Positions 5,995 to 13,496 of a DNA stretch of 14,159 bases are shown here, one piece after another. Source of the stretch: Flavobacterium sp. (GTDB lineage: Bacteria > Bacteroidota > Bacteroidia > Flavobacteriales > Flavobacteriaceae); the NCBI GenBank assembly GCA_030152225.1, contig JASLHL010000293.1, forward strand, positions 1 through 14,159. Reading direction: 5' to 3'. Below the pieces are notes generated by a model. The model did not search any database. It had not been told where the DNA came from and saw nothing but the letters and a program-made list of their open reading frames with translations. Numbering within the stretch: the stretch's first letter is position 1; the number at the start of each line of letters is the position of its first letter. Both the position numbers and the translations under genes were made by a program.

Positions 5995-6037
5995 AAAAAC
6001 AAAACCCTGTATACATAACATACAGGGTTTTGTTTTT
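5995..6037. terminator. Strong bidirectional terminator
   Basis: An 18-bp perfect stem (5995-6012 with 6020-6037) with core ACCCTGTAT and a 7-nt loop. A-runs on the 5' side and T-runs on the 3' side make it work in both directions, between the CsbD gene (plus) and the histidine kinase gene (minus). Confidence 0.9.
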
Positions 6038-6091
6038 ATAGTAATACGAGTTAACTAGACGATGGATGTCTTTCAATATGTGGGAAGGAGT

Positions 6092-8110
6092 TTAGTAAGA
6101 ATAGCAAATCAGTAAGGTAATGGTAGTACCTGTAGCAGAAGAGGAATGCAACTGCATTGTCGCTTCAATCTGTTCGGCTCGTTCAAACATATTCGATATC
6201 CCCATGCCCTTAGTTTCTTTTTTATCAAAACCAATTCCATTGTCTTGAATAGTGAATTTTATCTTGTGTTCCTGTAGAACAAAGTCAATCGTACAATGCG
6301 TAGCCTTGGAGTATTTGTTGACGTTTTGAATGGCTTCGCGTAAAATATAGTATATGTTTATTTTTGTATTTACAGGAAGTAATTCAAAGTTAATGAGAGG
6401 ATCGTAACTTACCGAAAAATTTGTATTCCAAGTATTTATTTGAAAGGAGACGAGATCAGAAACCAATTGTTCAAATTGATTTTCATTGAATAAAGGATGT
6501 TCTACTAATGCATGCGAGATATCGCGCGTACTGCTTTCTAAGTTTTGCAGCTCTTGAATTAAGAGCGCTTTGGTTTTTGTATCGGGTGTTTCTAACAGTT
6601 GCAAGTGAAAGCGAATCCCAAAAATACTATTCACTACACCATCATGTAGGTTTTGGGCGATTCGATTGCGCTCCTTTTTTTTGATATCCAATGAAATTAG
6701 ATTGCGCTCAATAATTAATTCATCAATACTTTCATTGGCTTTTCGTTGGGCTTTAATGAGTTGAAGTTCTTTGTTTTTAATTTTGAGTTGAAAGCGAAAG
6801 ACACTGAGAAGCAGGACAAAAAGTGAACTGGCACCAAGGATGATAAGGGTCAACATCATTTCTCTAAGCTTGTCGTTTTCCGCTTCAATAATTTCAGTTT
6901 CATAAGCAATGCGCGAAAACGTATTACGCGTTTTATTTTCTTGATCGGTTAAGGCTTGTCGGAGTTGGATGAGTTCAACGACCTTATTTTTTTGCTGGTA
7001 TTCTTCATGGGTCAACAAAAATTCTAGCGCTTCTATTTGTTGGGGGAGCACATTGTGCTTCGTTGCATTATCATAGGCTACTGCCGCCCATCGATTGGAT
7101 TCTTGAGGATGATGCTCCAACTTATAGAGTTGGGCGAGATTCATTGCGGTATAATGCATGCGAAAAGCATGGCCCAAAATAGAATCGTCACGAAAACTCT
7201 GACGCACTTCTAAGATGTATCTACTGTCGGCGGTTAACCGATAGTTACATTGTGCTAAAGTATTGCGCAGAAATGAGACCACCATGATGGGTGTCTCTTC
7301 ATCTACGTACTTTTGTCCCTCTAATGCATAGGATTTGGCTTGAGAAAATTTATTTTGATTGTAACAAGCTTCTGCTAAATTGCCATATGCATTGCCAAGT
7401 GCCATTTTTACGCGTTTTGTATCGAGTACCTTGTTTTTATTGAGGTCGAGTAAGATTTGATCCACCGCTTTTTTGAAGTATACTTCTGCCTCTTTGTTGT
7501 TCTTGCGTTCCATTAAGCACAATCCCATCAATTGATTGGCCTCAAAATTTACTGGATTGCGTGGGTATTTGTTTAAAAGCAATAGCGCCTGAGCCACCTT
7601 CGATTCACTTTCCAGGAGTAAACCCATTTCAAAGAGCAAACGCGCTTGGTAAAACTTTGTTTCTCCTATTTTGATGGAATCGTGTAGTTCCTTGTAAATA
7701 TTTTCCGTTTTGATGTAGTAGTAATAGGTGCTGTCTAATTGATAACTATCGTGGTAATACATTCCCATATTATTGTACGTATTAGCTAATAAGTACCAGT
7801 CGTTTTTGCTAGTAGCATAGTGAATACTCTTGTGTGCTAGTTTGTTGAAATTGAGGGAGTCCATCGTCCAACGAAGTAGTTGTAAGGTACTATCAATGGT
7901 TTTTCGATTTGCCGCTGTATTGGATAAACGGAGTGCATAGGCTACTTGAGGGGCCAGTGTTTTTGCAAGGCTATCTTTATAGGCATTGTTGTAATATAGG
8001 GCATATAATTGATCAATATCGGTGGGCGTAGTTAGCCGCTGTTTTGTACAATGCGTTAAACTAAAAATAATAAAAAGGGGTAAGAGATAGATTAGCACAT
8101 TGTTTTTCAT
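6092..8110 (-). CDS. TPR-containing sensor histidine kinase (HisKA_3 / NarL-type partner)
   Basis: The 672-residue protein has an N-terminal hydrophobic segment ending in Cys21 (FSLTHC; a weak lipobox with His at -1, so either lipoprotein or ordinary signal peptide). About residues 35-370 are tetratricopeptide-like helical repeats (e.g. NMGMYYHDSYQLDSTYYYY, NLAEACYNQNKFSQAKSYAL), which would be periplasmic. A coiled-coil (375-417), one transmembrane segment (419-439) and another coiled-coil lead to a HisKA_3 domain with RNRIAQNLHDGV and phospho-acceptor His489. The ATPase domain has the N-box EAIQNVNKYSKA (592-603), DNGIGF (623-628) and GMGISNM (635-641). HisKA_3 kinases signal to NarL/FixJ-type response regulators, but none is in this window, so it is an orphan here. 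The sensed signal is unknown. Terminator 5995-6037 lies just past its stop. Confidence 0.93.
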   Translation of the reverse strand: MKNNVLIYLLPLFIIFSLTHCTKQRLTTPTDIDQLYALYYNNAYKDSLAKTLAPQVAYALRLSNTAANRKTIDSTLQLLRWTMDSLNFNKLAHKSIHYATSKNDWYLLANTYNNMGMYYHDSYQLDSTYYYYIKTENIYKELHDSIKIGETKFYQARLLFEMGLLLESESKVAQALLLLNKYPRNPVNFEANQLMGLCLMERKNNKEAEVYFKKAVDQILLDLNKNKVLDTKRVKMALGNAYGNLAEACYNQNKFSQAKSYALEGQKYVDEETPIMVVSFLRNTLAQCNYRLTADSRYILEVRQSFRDDSILGHAFRMHYTAMNLAQLYKLEHHPQESNRWAAVAYDNATKHNVLPQQIEALEFLLTHEEYQQKNKVVELIQLRQALTDQENKTRNTFSRIAYETEIIEAENDKLREMMLTLIILGASSLFVLLLSVFRFQLKIKNKELQLIKAQRKANESIDELIIERNLISLDIKKKERNRIAQNLHDGVVNSIFGIRFHLQLLETPDTKTKALLIQELQNLESSTRDISHALVEHPLFNENQFEQLVSDLVSFQINTWNTNFSVSYDPLINFELLPVNTKINIYYILREAIQNVNKYSKATHCTIDFVLQEHKIKFTIQDNGIGFDKKETKGMGISNMFERAEQIEATMQLHSSSATGTTITLLICYSY

Positions 8111-8324
8111 AGTAAAATAGAAAAAAGAGAAAGGTAAATGTAATTAAGTTTTGATGAATAATTAACTTAAATAGAAGAATTGTTGTTTTTATATTTGATA
8201 TAATTTATGCAAGGAGTTGAATTTGTTAACTAATGCAGTTGGACCTGCCTCAGGACTAGGAGCGTTTGTTGACTTGTTGACAGGCCTTAGGAAGAGTTAA
8301 ATAGGGCTTAAGGGAAGTTGACGA

Positions 8325-8831
8325 CTAGATTTTTGTTTCGATATACTTCAATGCGATAGTAAGGACAAAAGCGATAGCGAGATACAACCATTTAGGCTTT
8401 TTCTGTGTTGGCGTAAACAACGCTCGAACGATAATTTGTATTTTTCTATAGTCGTAGGCTAAGAGGACTAACGCTATTAGTTGATAGAATATCGCTGATT
8501 TTATGGCCGAAATATCATAAAAGTAATCTTGAAGGATAATATTCAGTAGAAGTATAGACAGCAAAAGCAAACCAAAGAGTCGCGTTCGCCTAAAGAAAAG
8601 GGCTAAACCACCGATCACTTCAAAAAGACCAATGACAATAGGATAGCCCTTTGTATAGCTGTAAAAGGTCCACATTACTTGGTGTCCTTCGGAAACTTGC
8701 GAACTTGTTGAGGTTCCAAAGTCCTGGAATTGAATGGGTTTGGCAAGACCATAGACTATCATGGAGAAAGCTAAGATAAATAGGAGCGTCCAATATATAA
8801 TTTCACTACTCTTTTTTTTGTTGGTTTGCAT
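8325..8831 (-). CDS. DoxX-like integral membrane protein
   Basis: The 168-residue protein has four to five membrane segments: about 11-30, 62-80, 84-101, 111-127 and a last one at 147-162. The GYPIVIGLFEVIGGLALFFRR segment is the typical DoxX second helix (usually xxxG-xxE-xxGG-xxL). DoxX proteins are small membrane proteins linked in different bacteria to quinone/thiosulfate oxidation or redox stress; no catalytic residues can be assigned here. The extra loop between helix 1 and 2 (35-58) is rich in Ser/Thr. It is a monocistronic minus-strand gene, with an exact TTTCGCGAAA palindrome upstream of its start. Confidence 0.8.
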   Translation of the reverse strand: MQTNKKKSSEIIYWTLLFILAFSMIVYGLAKPIQFQDFGTSTSSQVSEGHQVMWTFYSYTKGYPIVIGLFEVIGGLALFFRRTRLFGLLLLSILLLNIILQDYFYDISAIKSAIFYQLIALVLLAYDYRKIQIIVRALFTPTQKKPKWLYLAIAFVLTIALKYIETKI

Positions 8832-9050
8832 GGTAAGGAAGGGATAAGGGAGCGTTTATTTATTTCGCGAAAAGCGAGTTATAAATATAAACAAAATAGA
8901 TATTAGGTTGGTGTAGATTAGTGCTAATTGCGCATTCTTTTTTAGCCTAGCTGGAGAGAGGTCTAAAAAAAGGCCCCAGAAGACAAATCAAAAAGGCAGG
9001 ATTCTTGCAAGGTTTCACATTTATTTTAGTCTTTTACTTTTTAGATGTGA

Positions 9051-9058
9051 TATATTTG
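9051..9058 (+). promoter_or_regulatory. -7 promoter box of the HPP gene
   Basis: TATATTTG is an exact TAnnTTTG box located 22 bp before the ATG at 9081. The -33 region is weak (TTTAG at 9025-9029). Confidence 0.6.
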
Positions 9059-9080
9059 CCTCCAGTAAAAACGCAAACAA

Positions 9081-9668
9081 ATGTCAATCAAAAAAAATAA
9101 AGTATACCGTAGAACCCGTTATTTGTTATACAAAGAAACGCTGGTAGATTTTAAAGAACATTTTTGGGCGTTTATTGGATCCTTTGTTGGTTTAGGAGCG
9201 ATTTGTTACCTGCACTTCGAAGCCTTTTCACAATATGATCTTACCTTGTTAATTGGTTCGTTTGGTGCGAGTTGTGTGTTGATTTACGGTGCAATTGGTA
9301 GCCCTTTGGCTCAACCGAAGAACTTGTTTCTCGGTCATCTTATTTCGGCAATTATTGGGGTAACGATTTTTAAATTGCTAGGTGACTACATTTGGATTGC
9401 GGCGCCCTTGGCAGTATCGTTATCCATCATAGGCATGCAAATGGCTAAGGCCCTTCATCCACCAGGAGGAGCAACGGCTTTGATTGCAGTAACGGGGGGA
9501 AGTAGCATTACTCAATTAGGGTATGCCTATGTATTTTCTCCTGTACTCACAGGAGTTACTCTCTTGTTTATTGCCGCTTTGATTTTCAACAATATCCCAC
9601 ATAAACGTCAATATCCCGTAAAATCGTTTATCCGCATTCACAAGTTGCGCAAGAAGAGAATGCGTTAA
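9081..9668 (+). CDS. HPP-family integral membrane protein
   Basis: The 195-residue protein has a basic N-terminus and five predicted membrane segments (about 30-47, 54-73, 85-101, 104-120, 152-170). Family motifs seen: GSFGASCVLIYG (59-70) followed by SPLAQPKN-x3-GH (74-86), and LHPPGGATAL (125-134), which contains the HPP signature. HPP proteins of plants and cyanobacteria have been linked to nitrite transport across membranes; the role in other bacteria is unproven. There is no C-terminal CBS domain, unlike some bacterial homologues. It appears to be a single-gene unit with its own promoter box. Confidence 0.92.
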   Translation: MSIKKNKVYRRTRYLLYKETLVDFKEHFWAFIGSFVGLGAICYLHFEAFSQYDLTLLIGSFGASCVLIYGAIGSPLAQPKNLFLGHLISAIIGVTIFKLLGDYIWIAAPLAVSLSIIGMQMAKALHPPGGATALIAVTGGSSITQLGYAYVFSPVLTGVTLLFIAALIFNNIPHKRQYPVKSFIRIHKLRKKRMR

Positions 9669-9744
9669 TTTACCCTTGCTTTAATGGGAAACATCGCGAA
9701 CACCGCTGTGAAATTAGTTCAAATACAACTGTTTTTTGTAAAAT

Positions 9745-9760
9745 CTAAAGTGTACTTTAG
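9745..9760. promoter_or_regulatory. Palindrome upstream of the second AraC gene
   Basis: CTAAAGT-GT-ACTTTAG is a 7-bp inverted repeat ending 27 bp before the ATG at 9788. Position and symmetry suit an operator; no binding protein is known. Confidence 0.4.
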
Positions 9761-9787
9761 CTCTTTATTTAGTTGCGTTGGCTTGTT

Positions 9788-10687
9788 ATGGAACAATTAA
9801 AAGAAATACCGAATTACACGGCTAGAGATATTTTGCAATTGTTGCAATTAGAAGATATTGACCGCGGAATATATGTGAGTTTTCGCAAGTATTTTTCCCC
9901 TAATCCCTTCAAAGATCCCTATAAGTATGATCGATATACCTTGCTTTTGGTGAAACAAGGGTATATTGAGGTGCAAATTAATCTCGTGGATTATACGATT
10001 GATTCCCATTCCATTTTCATTATCGCTCCTGATATGGTGCTGTTTTTCAAAACCTTCAGTGAAGATATTGATTTTGTCGTAATTAGCTTTGATAAAGCCT
10101 TTGCCTTGACGCATTCAGAGATGAAAAGAGACAAGGATATCTATGGTTTGTTGGCTGCCAATCAGGTAAAGAAGATTAACTTAATCGGCGATCAAGAGGC
10201 AACATTAGTGGGATTATGTGAATTAATTCGATTAAAAAATTACGGTGAGCAACCGCCAACAGAACAAGTGATGGAAGTTGTGGCCGCGCTATTTAGCATT
10301 TTCTTATCTGAATTGGTTGTCTGTTATCAATCCAATGAAAAAACAAGCATTCAAAACCCACCGCGTAAAGAAAGTTTAACGCTACAGTTTCTAGCGCTAT
10401 TGCAAGAGCATTTTAAAACAGAGAAACAGATTCAGTTCTATGCGGATGCCTTGTGTATATCGGAGAATTATCTGGCAAAGATCGTCAAGGAAGTTTCAGG
10501 AAAAACCATGGGACAACACATTAATAATGCGATTGTTATTGAAGCACAACTCTTGTTGCTCAAAACGACCTTGAGTATATCAGAAATTGCTGAGACACTT
10601 CATTTCAGCACCCCTTCTTTTTTTGGCTCTTTTTTTAAGCGCAATGTAGGCTGTTCTCCCAAGGTTTACCAAAAAAATAGAAGATAA
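9788..10687 (+). CDS. AraC-family transcriptional regulator
   Basis: The 299-residue protein has an N-terminal cupin-like sensor domain (about 30-110: RYTLLLVKQGYIEVQINLV, then SIFIIAPDMVLFFK) and a C-terminal AraC double HTH (about 200-297). The first HTH is IQFYADALCISENYLAKIVK (215-234) with the VSGKTMGQHI segment, and the second is SISEIAETLHFSTPSFFGSF (263-282) followed by FKRNVGCSPKVYQ. Start: ATG at 9788 is preferred over a TTG at 9773 because it gives the normal family start MEQLKEIPNYTARDI. It stands alone between the HPP gene and the YciI-like gene; an operator-like palindrome lies upstream and a hairpin terminator downstream. The effector is unknown. Confidence 0.93.
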   Translation: MEQLKEIPNYTARDILQLLQLEDIDRGIYVSFRKYFSPNPFKDPYKYDRYTLLLVKQGYIEVQINLVDYTIDSHSIFIIAPDMVLFFKTFSEDIDFVVISFDKAFALTHSEMKRDKDIYGLLAANQVKKINLIGDQEATLVGLCELIRLKNYGEQPPTEQVMEVVAALFSIFLSELVVCYQSNEKTSIQNPPRKESLTLQFLALLQEHFKTEKQIQFYADALCISENYLAKIVKEVSGKTMGQHINNAIVIEAQLLLLKTTLSISEIAETLHFSTPSFFGSFFKRNVGCSPKVYQKNRR

Positions 10688-11001
10688 GTGGCGGATCTCA
10701 ACACTTACTTTTTGCGAATATCTTCGTTCAAAAGCGTGTTTTTGAACAGTTTTTGACCTAAATCAATCTTTTTTAACGCCCTTTTTTTGTTGAATTTTGC
10801 TTTGTTAAAAATCACAACAGCTGAGCGGTATGGCTGTGAATCAAACGAGTTGTCCGTTGTTACACTACAAAGTAGAAGCGATAATAAACGAGGGTATAAG
10901 CTTGGACAACAAGCGATTTAGGATAACTTATTGTAATCGTACAAAATGGATGAACAAGCTTGTTGTGATTCGAAATACGCGATAAAATTTCTATAAAAAT
11001 A
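10688..11001. other. 314-bp intergenic region
   Basis: Contains the AraC terminator (10726-10755), an inverted repeat TTGTA-N4-TACAA (10931-10944), a 12-bp perfect palindrome AACAAGCTTGTT (10953-10964) and a 51-codon open frame (10830-10985) that is probably fortuitous. No promoter of the TAnnTTTG type stands out before the YciI-like gene. Confidence 0.6.
10726..10755 (+). terminator. Terminator after the AraC gene
   Basis: GTTCAAAA (10726-10733) pairs with TTTTGAAC (10740-10747) over a 6-nt loop, then AG and TTTTT (10750-10754). The stem is only 8 bp. Confidence 0.6.
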
Positions 11002-11349
11002 ATGGATATGAAAGATTTTGCTTTGTTTCTTCGATTGCAAGATAAAAATGATTTTGTTTCTTCTTTAGCACAAGTTTCTGAACGAACCAATTGGTTAAAA
11101 GCGATTGAAAAAGAAGAGAAATTGGTTTACCAAGGTACGATATTACCCTTTGCTCAATCTGAAGCGAAAACGGTATTTGAAAATGAAATTGTGACACCAG
11201 GTCCTTTTGTAGAAGTAAAGGAGTTTATCAGTGGTTTTATGATCATCAAATCGAAGAATATTGAGGAAGCGATTGAAATTGCAAAGCTCAACCCCATCTT
11301 TAAACTAGGAGGGAGTATAGAAGTTCGTGAAATCAAACAAATGGAATAA
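11002..11349 (+). CDS. YciI-like (YCII domain) protein
   Basis: The 115-residue cytoplasmic protein fits the YCII/DGPF family: central PGPFVEVKEFISGF (66-79; family consensus DGPFxExKExxgGF), then the helix NIEEAIEIAKLNP (86-98) and the last strand IEVREI (106-111). The usual Asp of DGPF is Pro66 here. Family members have a ferredoxin-like fold and are mostly uncharacterised; some act as small hydrolase-like or accessory proteins, and several sit beside ECF sigma genes, which is not the case here. Transcription appears to run 130-190 bp past the stop to one of two terminator-like hairpins. Confidence 0.85.
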   Translation: MDMKDFALFLRLQDKNDFVSSLAQVSERTNWLKAIEKEEKLVYQGTILPFAQSEAKTVFENEIVTPGPFVEVKEFISGFMIIKSKNIEEAIEIAKLNPIFKLGGSIEVREIKQME

Positions 11350-11441
11350 AAGATGAGGAGGGGCACCGCAGCTATTTTGCATGGTCTAAAATTACTTGAT
11401 TCGCTTATTTCTGATGCAAGTAGTTGTGGGTTCACCTTCTG

Positions 11442-11479
11442 ATACCAGCATAAAAACAGGTTTTACTTCGGTATTTTTT
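11442..11479 (+). terminator. Candidate first terminator downstream of the YciI-like gene
   Basis: ATACC (11442-11446) pairs with GGTAT (11470-11474), enclosing a TAAAA/TTTTA inner pairing, followed by T to 11479. The stem is interrupted, so it is only a candidate. Confidence 0.4.
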
Positions 11480-11507
11480 CAGTGTAATTATATGCTTTTA
11501 CGTTATG

Positions 11508-11545
11508 CACAAGAACTTTACTTGTATTGTTCTTGTGTTTTTTTT
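11508..11545 (+). terminator. Terminator between the YciI-like and TetR genes
   Basis: CACAAGAAC (11508-11516) pairs with GTTCTTGTG (11529-11537) over a 12-nt loop, followed by eight T (11538-11545). Confidence 0.85.
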
Positions 11546-11628
11546 AGGCTAGACCAAAACAAAGCACGTAATACAGGATAAAAGATTCGGAGCTTGGTGT
11601 TGAACAACCTGTAAAAAAAACAAAGAAG

Positions 11629-12216
11629 ATGAAAAAACAGATTGGAGAAAAAGCCTTTGCGCTTTTTTCTGAACATGGATTTAAAAAAACGACAATGGAT
11701 GATTTAGCACTTGCTTTGGGTATTTCAAAGAAAACCATCTATCAACATTTTACGTCCAAAGAACAAGTAATTGATAGTTGTGTAAAAGAGCTGAATCAGA
11801 GTGTATTAGAGGAATTGTCTCAGCGTAAAGCCCAACAGGGAACTTGTGTGAAAGAAGTATTGGAGATCGCACAGCAGTTGGAGCGAATTATTCAGTTTAG
11901 TTTTTTACCCTATGCGGAAGAATACAGTGCCTTTTATAAAAAAGTGGAGCACAAACAACAGGGATTTTTGGTCAAAAAAATTAGCCCCTATCTCAAGAAT
12001 AACTTCAAAAAAGGCGTAAAGCAAGGCTATTACAAGAGCGATTTGGAGGTTGATTTTGCCCTTTGGACGTTTTTTACCTTGATTACCTCTCCTTTTTTGA
12101 GCATTTTTGATTGTATCAGTCTCAAGGAGTCTTCGATAACCTTATTTTTAAATACGATACTAACAGACAAAGGACAACAAGAATTTGAAGTCCTTCGTAC
12201 CACTTATTTTGTTTAG
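11629..12216 (+). CDS. TetR/AcrR-family transcriptional regulator
   Basis: The 195-residue protein has an N-terminal TetR HTH (1-47): FALFSEHGFKKTTMDDLALA, then GISKKTIYQHFTSKEQVID, with the canonical T-x-x-x-[IL]-A...G(I/V)SKGTxYxHF pattern. The remaining all-helical part is the ligand and dimer domain and is too variable to assign a ligand. TetR genes usually regulate a neighbouring gene; the nearest are the YciI-like gene upstream and rlmF downstream, both separated by terminators, so the target may be elsewhere or the gene itself. ATG at 11629 gives the standard short start before the HTH. Confidence 0.93.
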   Translation: MKKQIGEKAFALFSEHGFKKTTMDDLALALGISKKTIYQHFTSKEQVIDSCVKELNQSVLEELSQRKAQQGTCVKEVLEIAQQLERIIQFSFLPYAEEYSAFYKKVEHKQQGFLVKKISPYLKNNFKKGVKQGYYKSDLEVDFALWTFFTLITSPFLSIFDCISLKESSITLFLNTILTDKGQQEFEVLRTTYFV

Positions 12217-12221
12217 TTGTT

Positions 12222-12262
12222 GTCTCCATGGGAGCTGTGACAGCTACTATGGAGACTTTTTT
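12222..12262 (+). terminator. Terminator after the TetR gene
   Basis: GTCTCCAT (12222-12229) pairs with ATGGAGAC (12249-12256), with an inner AGCTG/CAGCT pairing, then six T (12257-12262). It starts 6 bp after the stop codon. Confidence 0.88.
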
Positions 12263-12385
12263 AGTCCGTATCAATGGGAGGATTAGCTGTTGTTTTTTAA
12301 GGCTTTGGGGAAAAGAGGACTAAAATAAGTAGGAGGGTTGCCAAACTATGCCTTGGGGTAAGTCGAAATAACCACATAAATAGTC

Positions 12386-12393
12386 TAATTTTG
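12386..12393 (+). promoter_or_regulatory. -7 promoter box of rlmF
   Basis: TAATTTTG is an exact TAnnTTTG box located 17 bp before the ATG at 12411. No clear -33 TTG lies at the expected distance, so transcription may start very near the start codon. Confidence 0.55.
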
Positions 12394-12410
12394 CAACAAA
12401 GATTGAGATA

Positions 12411-13319
12411 ATGAAAGACGCTAAGCAAAAACAAAAGAAGTTACACGAACGCAACAAGCATCAAGAGCTGTATAATTTTGATCAGCTCAAAGCTGTTGTG
12501 CCCGAATTAGGAGCTTTTATTCGCAAAAATCCATCAGGCGTAGATACTATTGATTTTGCAATTCCAGAAGCCGTTGTATTGCTCAACAAGGCGATTTTGA
12601 TGAAAGATTACAAGATGACGTATTGGGAAATGCCCAAGACGAATCTATGTCCACCTATTCCTGGACGGGCCGATTATATTCACTATATCGCTGATCTATT
12701 AGCGGAAGGCAATGGAGGTAAAATTCCCACCGGAGCAGGAGTAAAAGTATTGGACTTGGGGATTGGTGCTAATGTGATTTATCCAATTATTGGAGTGGCA
12801 ACGTATGGTTGGGATTTTGTGGGATCAGAGGTTGATGTAGTTTCTTTGCAAACGGCACAGCATATTGTCTCTAATAATCCTCACCTCAAAAACAAAGTTA
12901 CCCTGCGCCAACAACCGAGTAAGCGAAATATTTTAAAAAATATAATGGGGGACAAAGAGTACTTTGATTTGGTGATTTGCAACCCGCCTTTCTTTTCTTC
13001 TCGAGCAGAGGTTTTGGCTAAAACCACACAAAAGCTGCGCAATCTGAGGAAAGAAGTTGTAGGTAAACCCGTACAAAACTTCAGTGGTCAGAACAATGAA
13101 TTGTGGTGTGAAGGAGGTGAAAAGGCGTTTATTACCAACTATATCTATGAAAGTAAACACTTTAAACGCAATGCCGTTTGGTACACCACGCTTGTTTCCA
13201 ACAAGGATAATTTAAAGCCCTTGCAAGCCCTACTCAAGCGTTCTGAAGCAGCAGAAGTACGCATTATTACCATGGAACAAGGCAATAAAGTAAGTCGCAT
13301 ATTGGCTTGGCGTTATTAA
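12411..13319 (+). CDS. rlmF: 23S rRNA (adenine-1618-N6)-methyltransferase RlmF
   Basis: The enzyme transfers a methyl group from S-adenosylmethionine to N6 of A1618 in 23S rRNA. The 302-residue protein has the full family pattern: N-terminal LHERNKHQELYNFDQL (11-26), CPPIPGRADYIHYIADLLAE (80-99), the SAM-binding motif VLDLGIGANVIYP (113-125), GSEVD (138-142), the catalytic CNPPF (190-194) typical of N6-adenine methyltransferases, and NFSGQNNELWCEGGE (223-237). The E. coli YbiN/RlmF sequence, as remembered, is similar along its length. It is cytoplasmic and monocistronic, with a terminator 29 bp after the stop. Confidence 0.96.
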   Translation: MKDAKQKQKKLHERNKHQELYNFDQLKAVVPELGAFIRKNPSGVDTIDFAIPEAVVLLNKAILMKDYKMTYWEMPKTNLCPPIPGRADYIHYIADLLAEGNGGKIPTGAGVKVLDLGIGANVIYPIIGVATYGWDFVGSEVDVVSLQTAQHIVSNNPHLKNKVTLRQQPSKRNILKNIMGDKEYFDLVICNPPFFSSRAEVLAKTTQKLRNLRKEVVGKPVQNFSGQNNELWCEGGEKAFITNYIYESKHFKRNAVWYTTLVSNKDNLKPLQALLKRSEAAEVRIITMEQGNKVSRILAWRY

Positions 13320-13347
13320 AAGTTGAACTAAAATTATTTAGCTATAC

Positions 13348-13379
13348 AAAGTCCATAAAACCAATGATTTATGGACTTT
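13348..13379 (+). terminator. Terminator after rlmF
   Basis: AAAGTCCATAAA (13348-13359) pairs exactly with TTTATGGACTTT (13368-13379) over an 8-nt loop; short T-runs are in and after the 3' arm. Confidence 0.75.
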
Positions 13380-13496
13380 ATTTGTGCTTATAAGAGAGCG
13401 ATTTTAGATTTGAAACACAAAGTATCTATTTGTTTTTTGTTGATTTAATTTATGTTAAATTAATTAGTAATTTAGCGAAAAAATAAAAATTAAGCA

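Noticed and set aside
8268..8322. Three copies of GTTGAC near the 3' end of the DoxX-like gene
   Set aside because: Six-base repeats with irregular spacing (2 and 35 bp) can occur by chance and lie in a non-regulatory position for either gene.
10830..10985. 51-codon frame before the YciI-like gene (starts MAVNQTSCPLLHY)
   Set aside because: No recognisable family, many rare ATA/AGG/CGA codons, and it covers two palindromes that look regulatory. It could be real only if conserved.
12259..12325. 9-bp inverted repeat TTTTAGTCC / GGACTAAAA
   Set aside because: The arms are 49 bp apart and the first overlaps the T-run of a terminator; likely chance.
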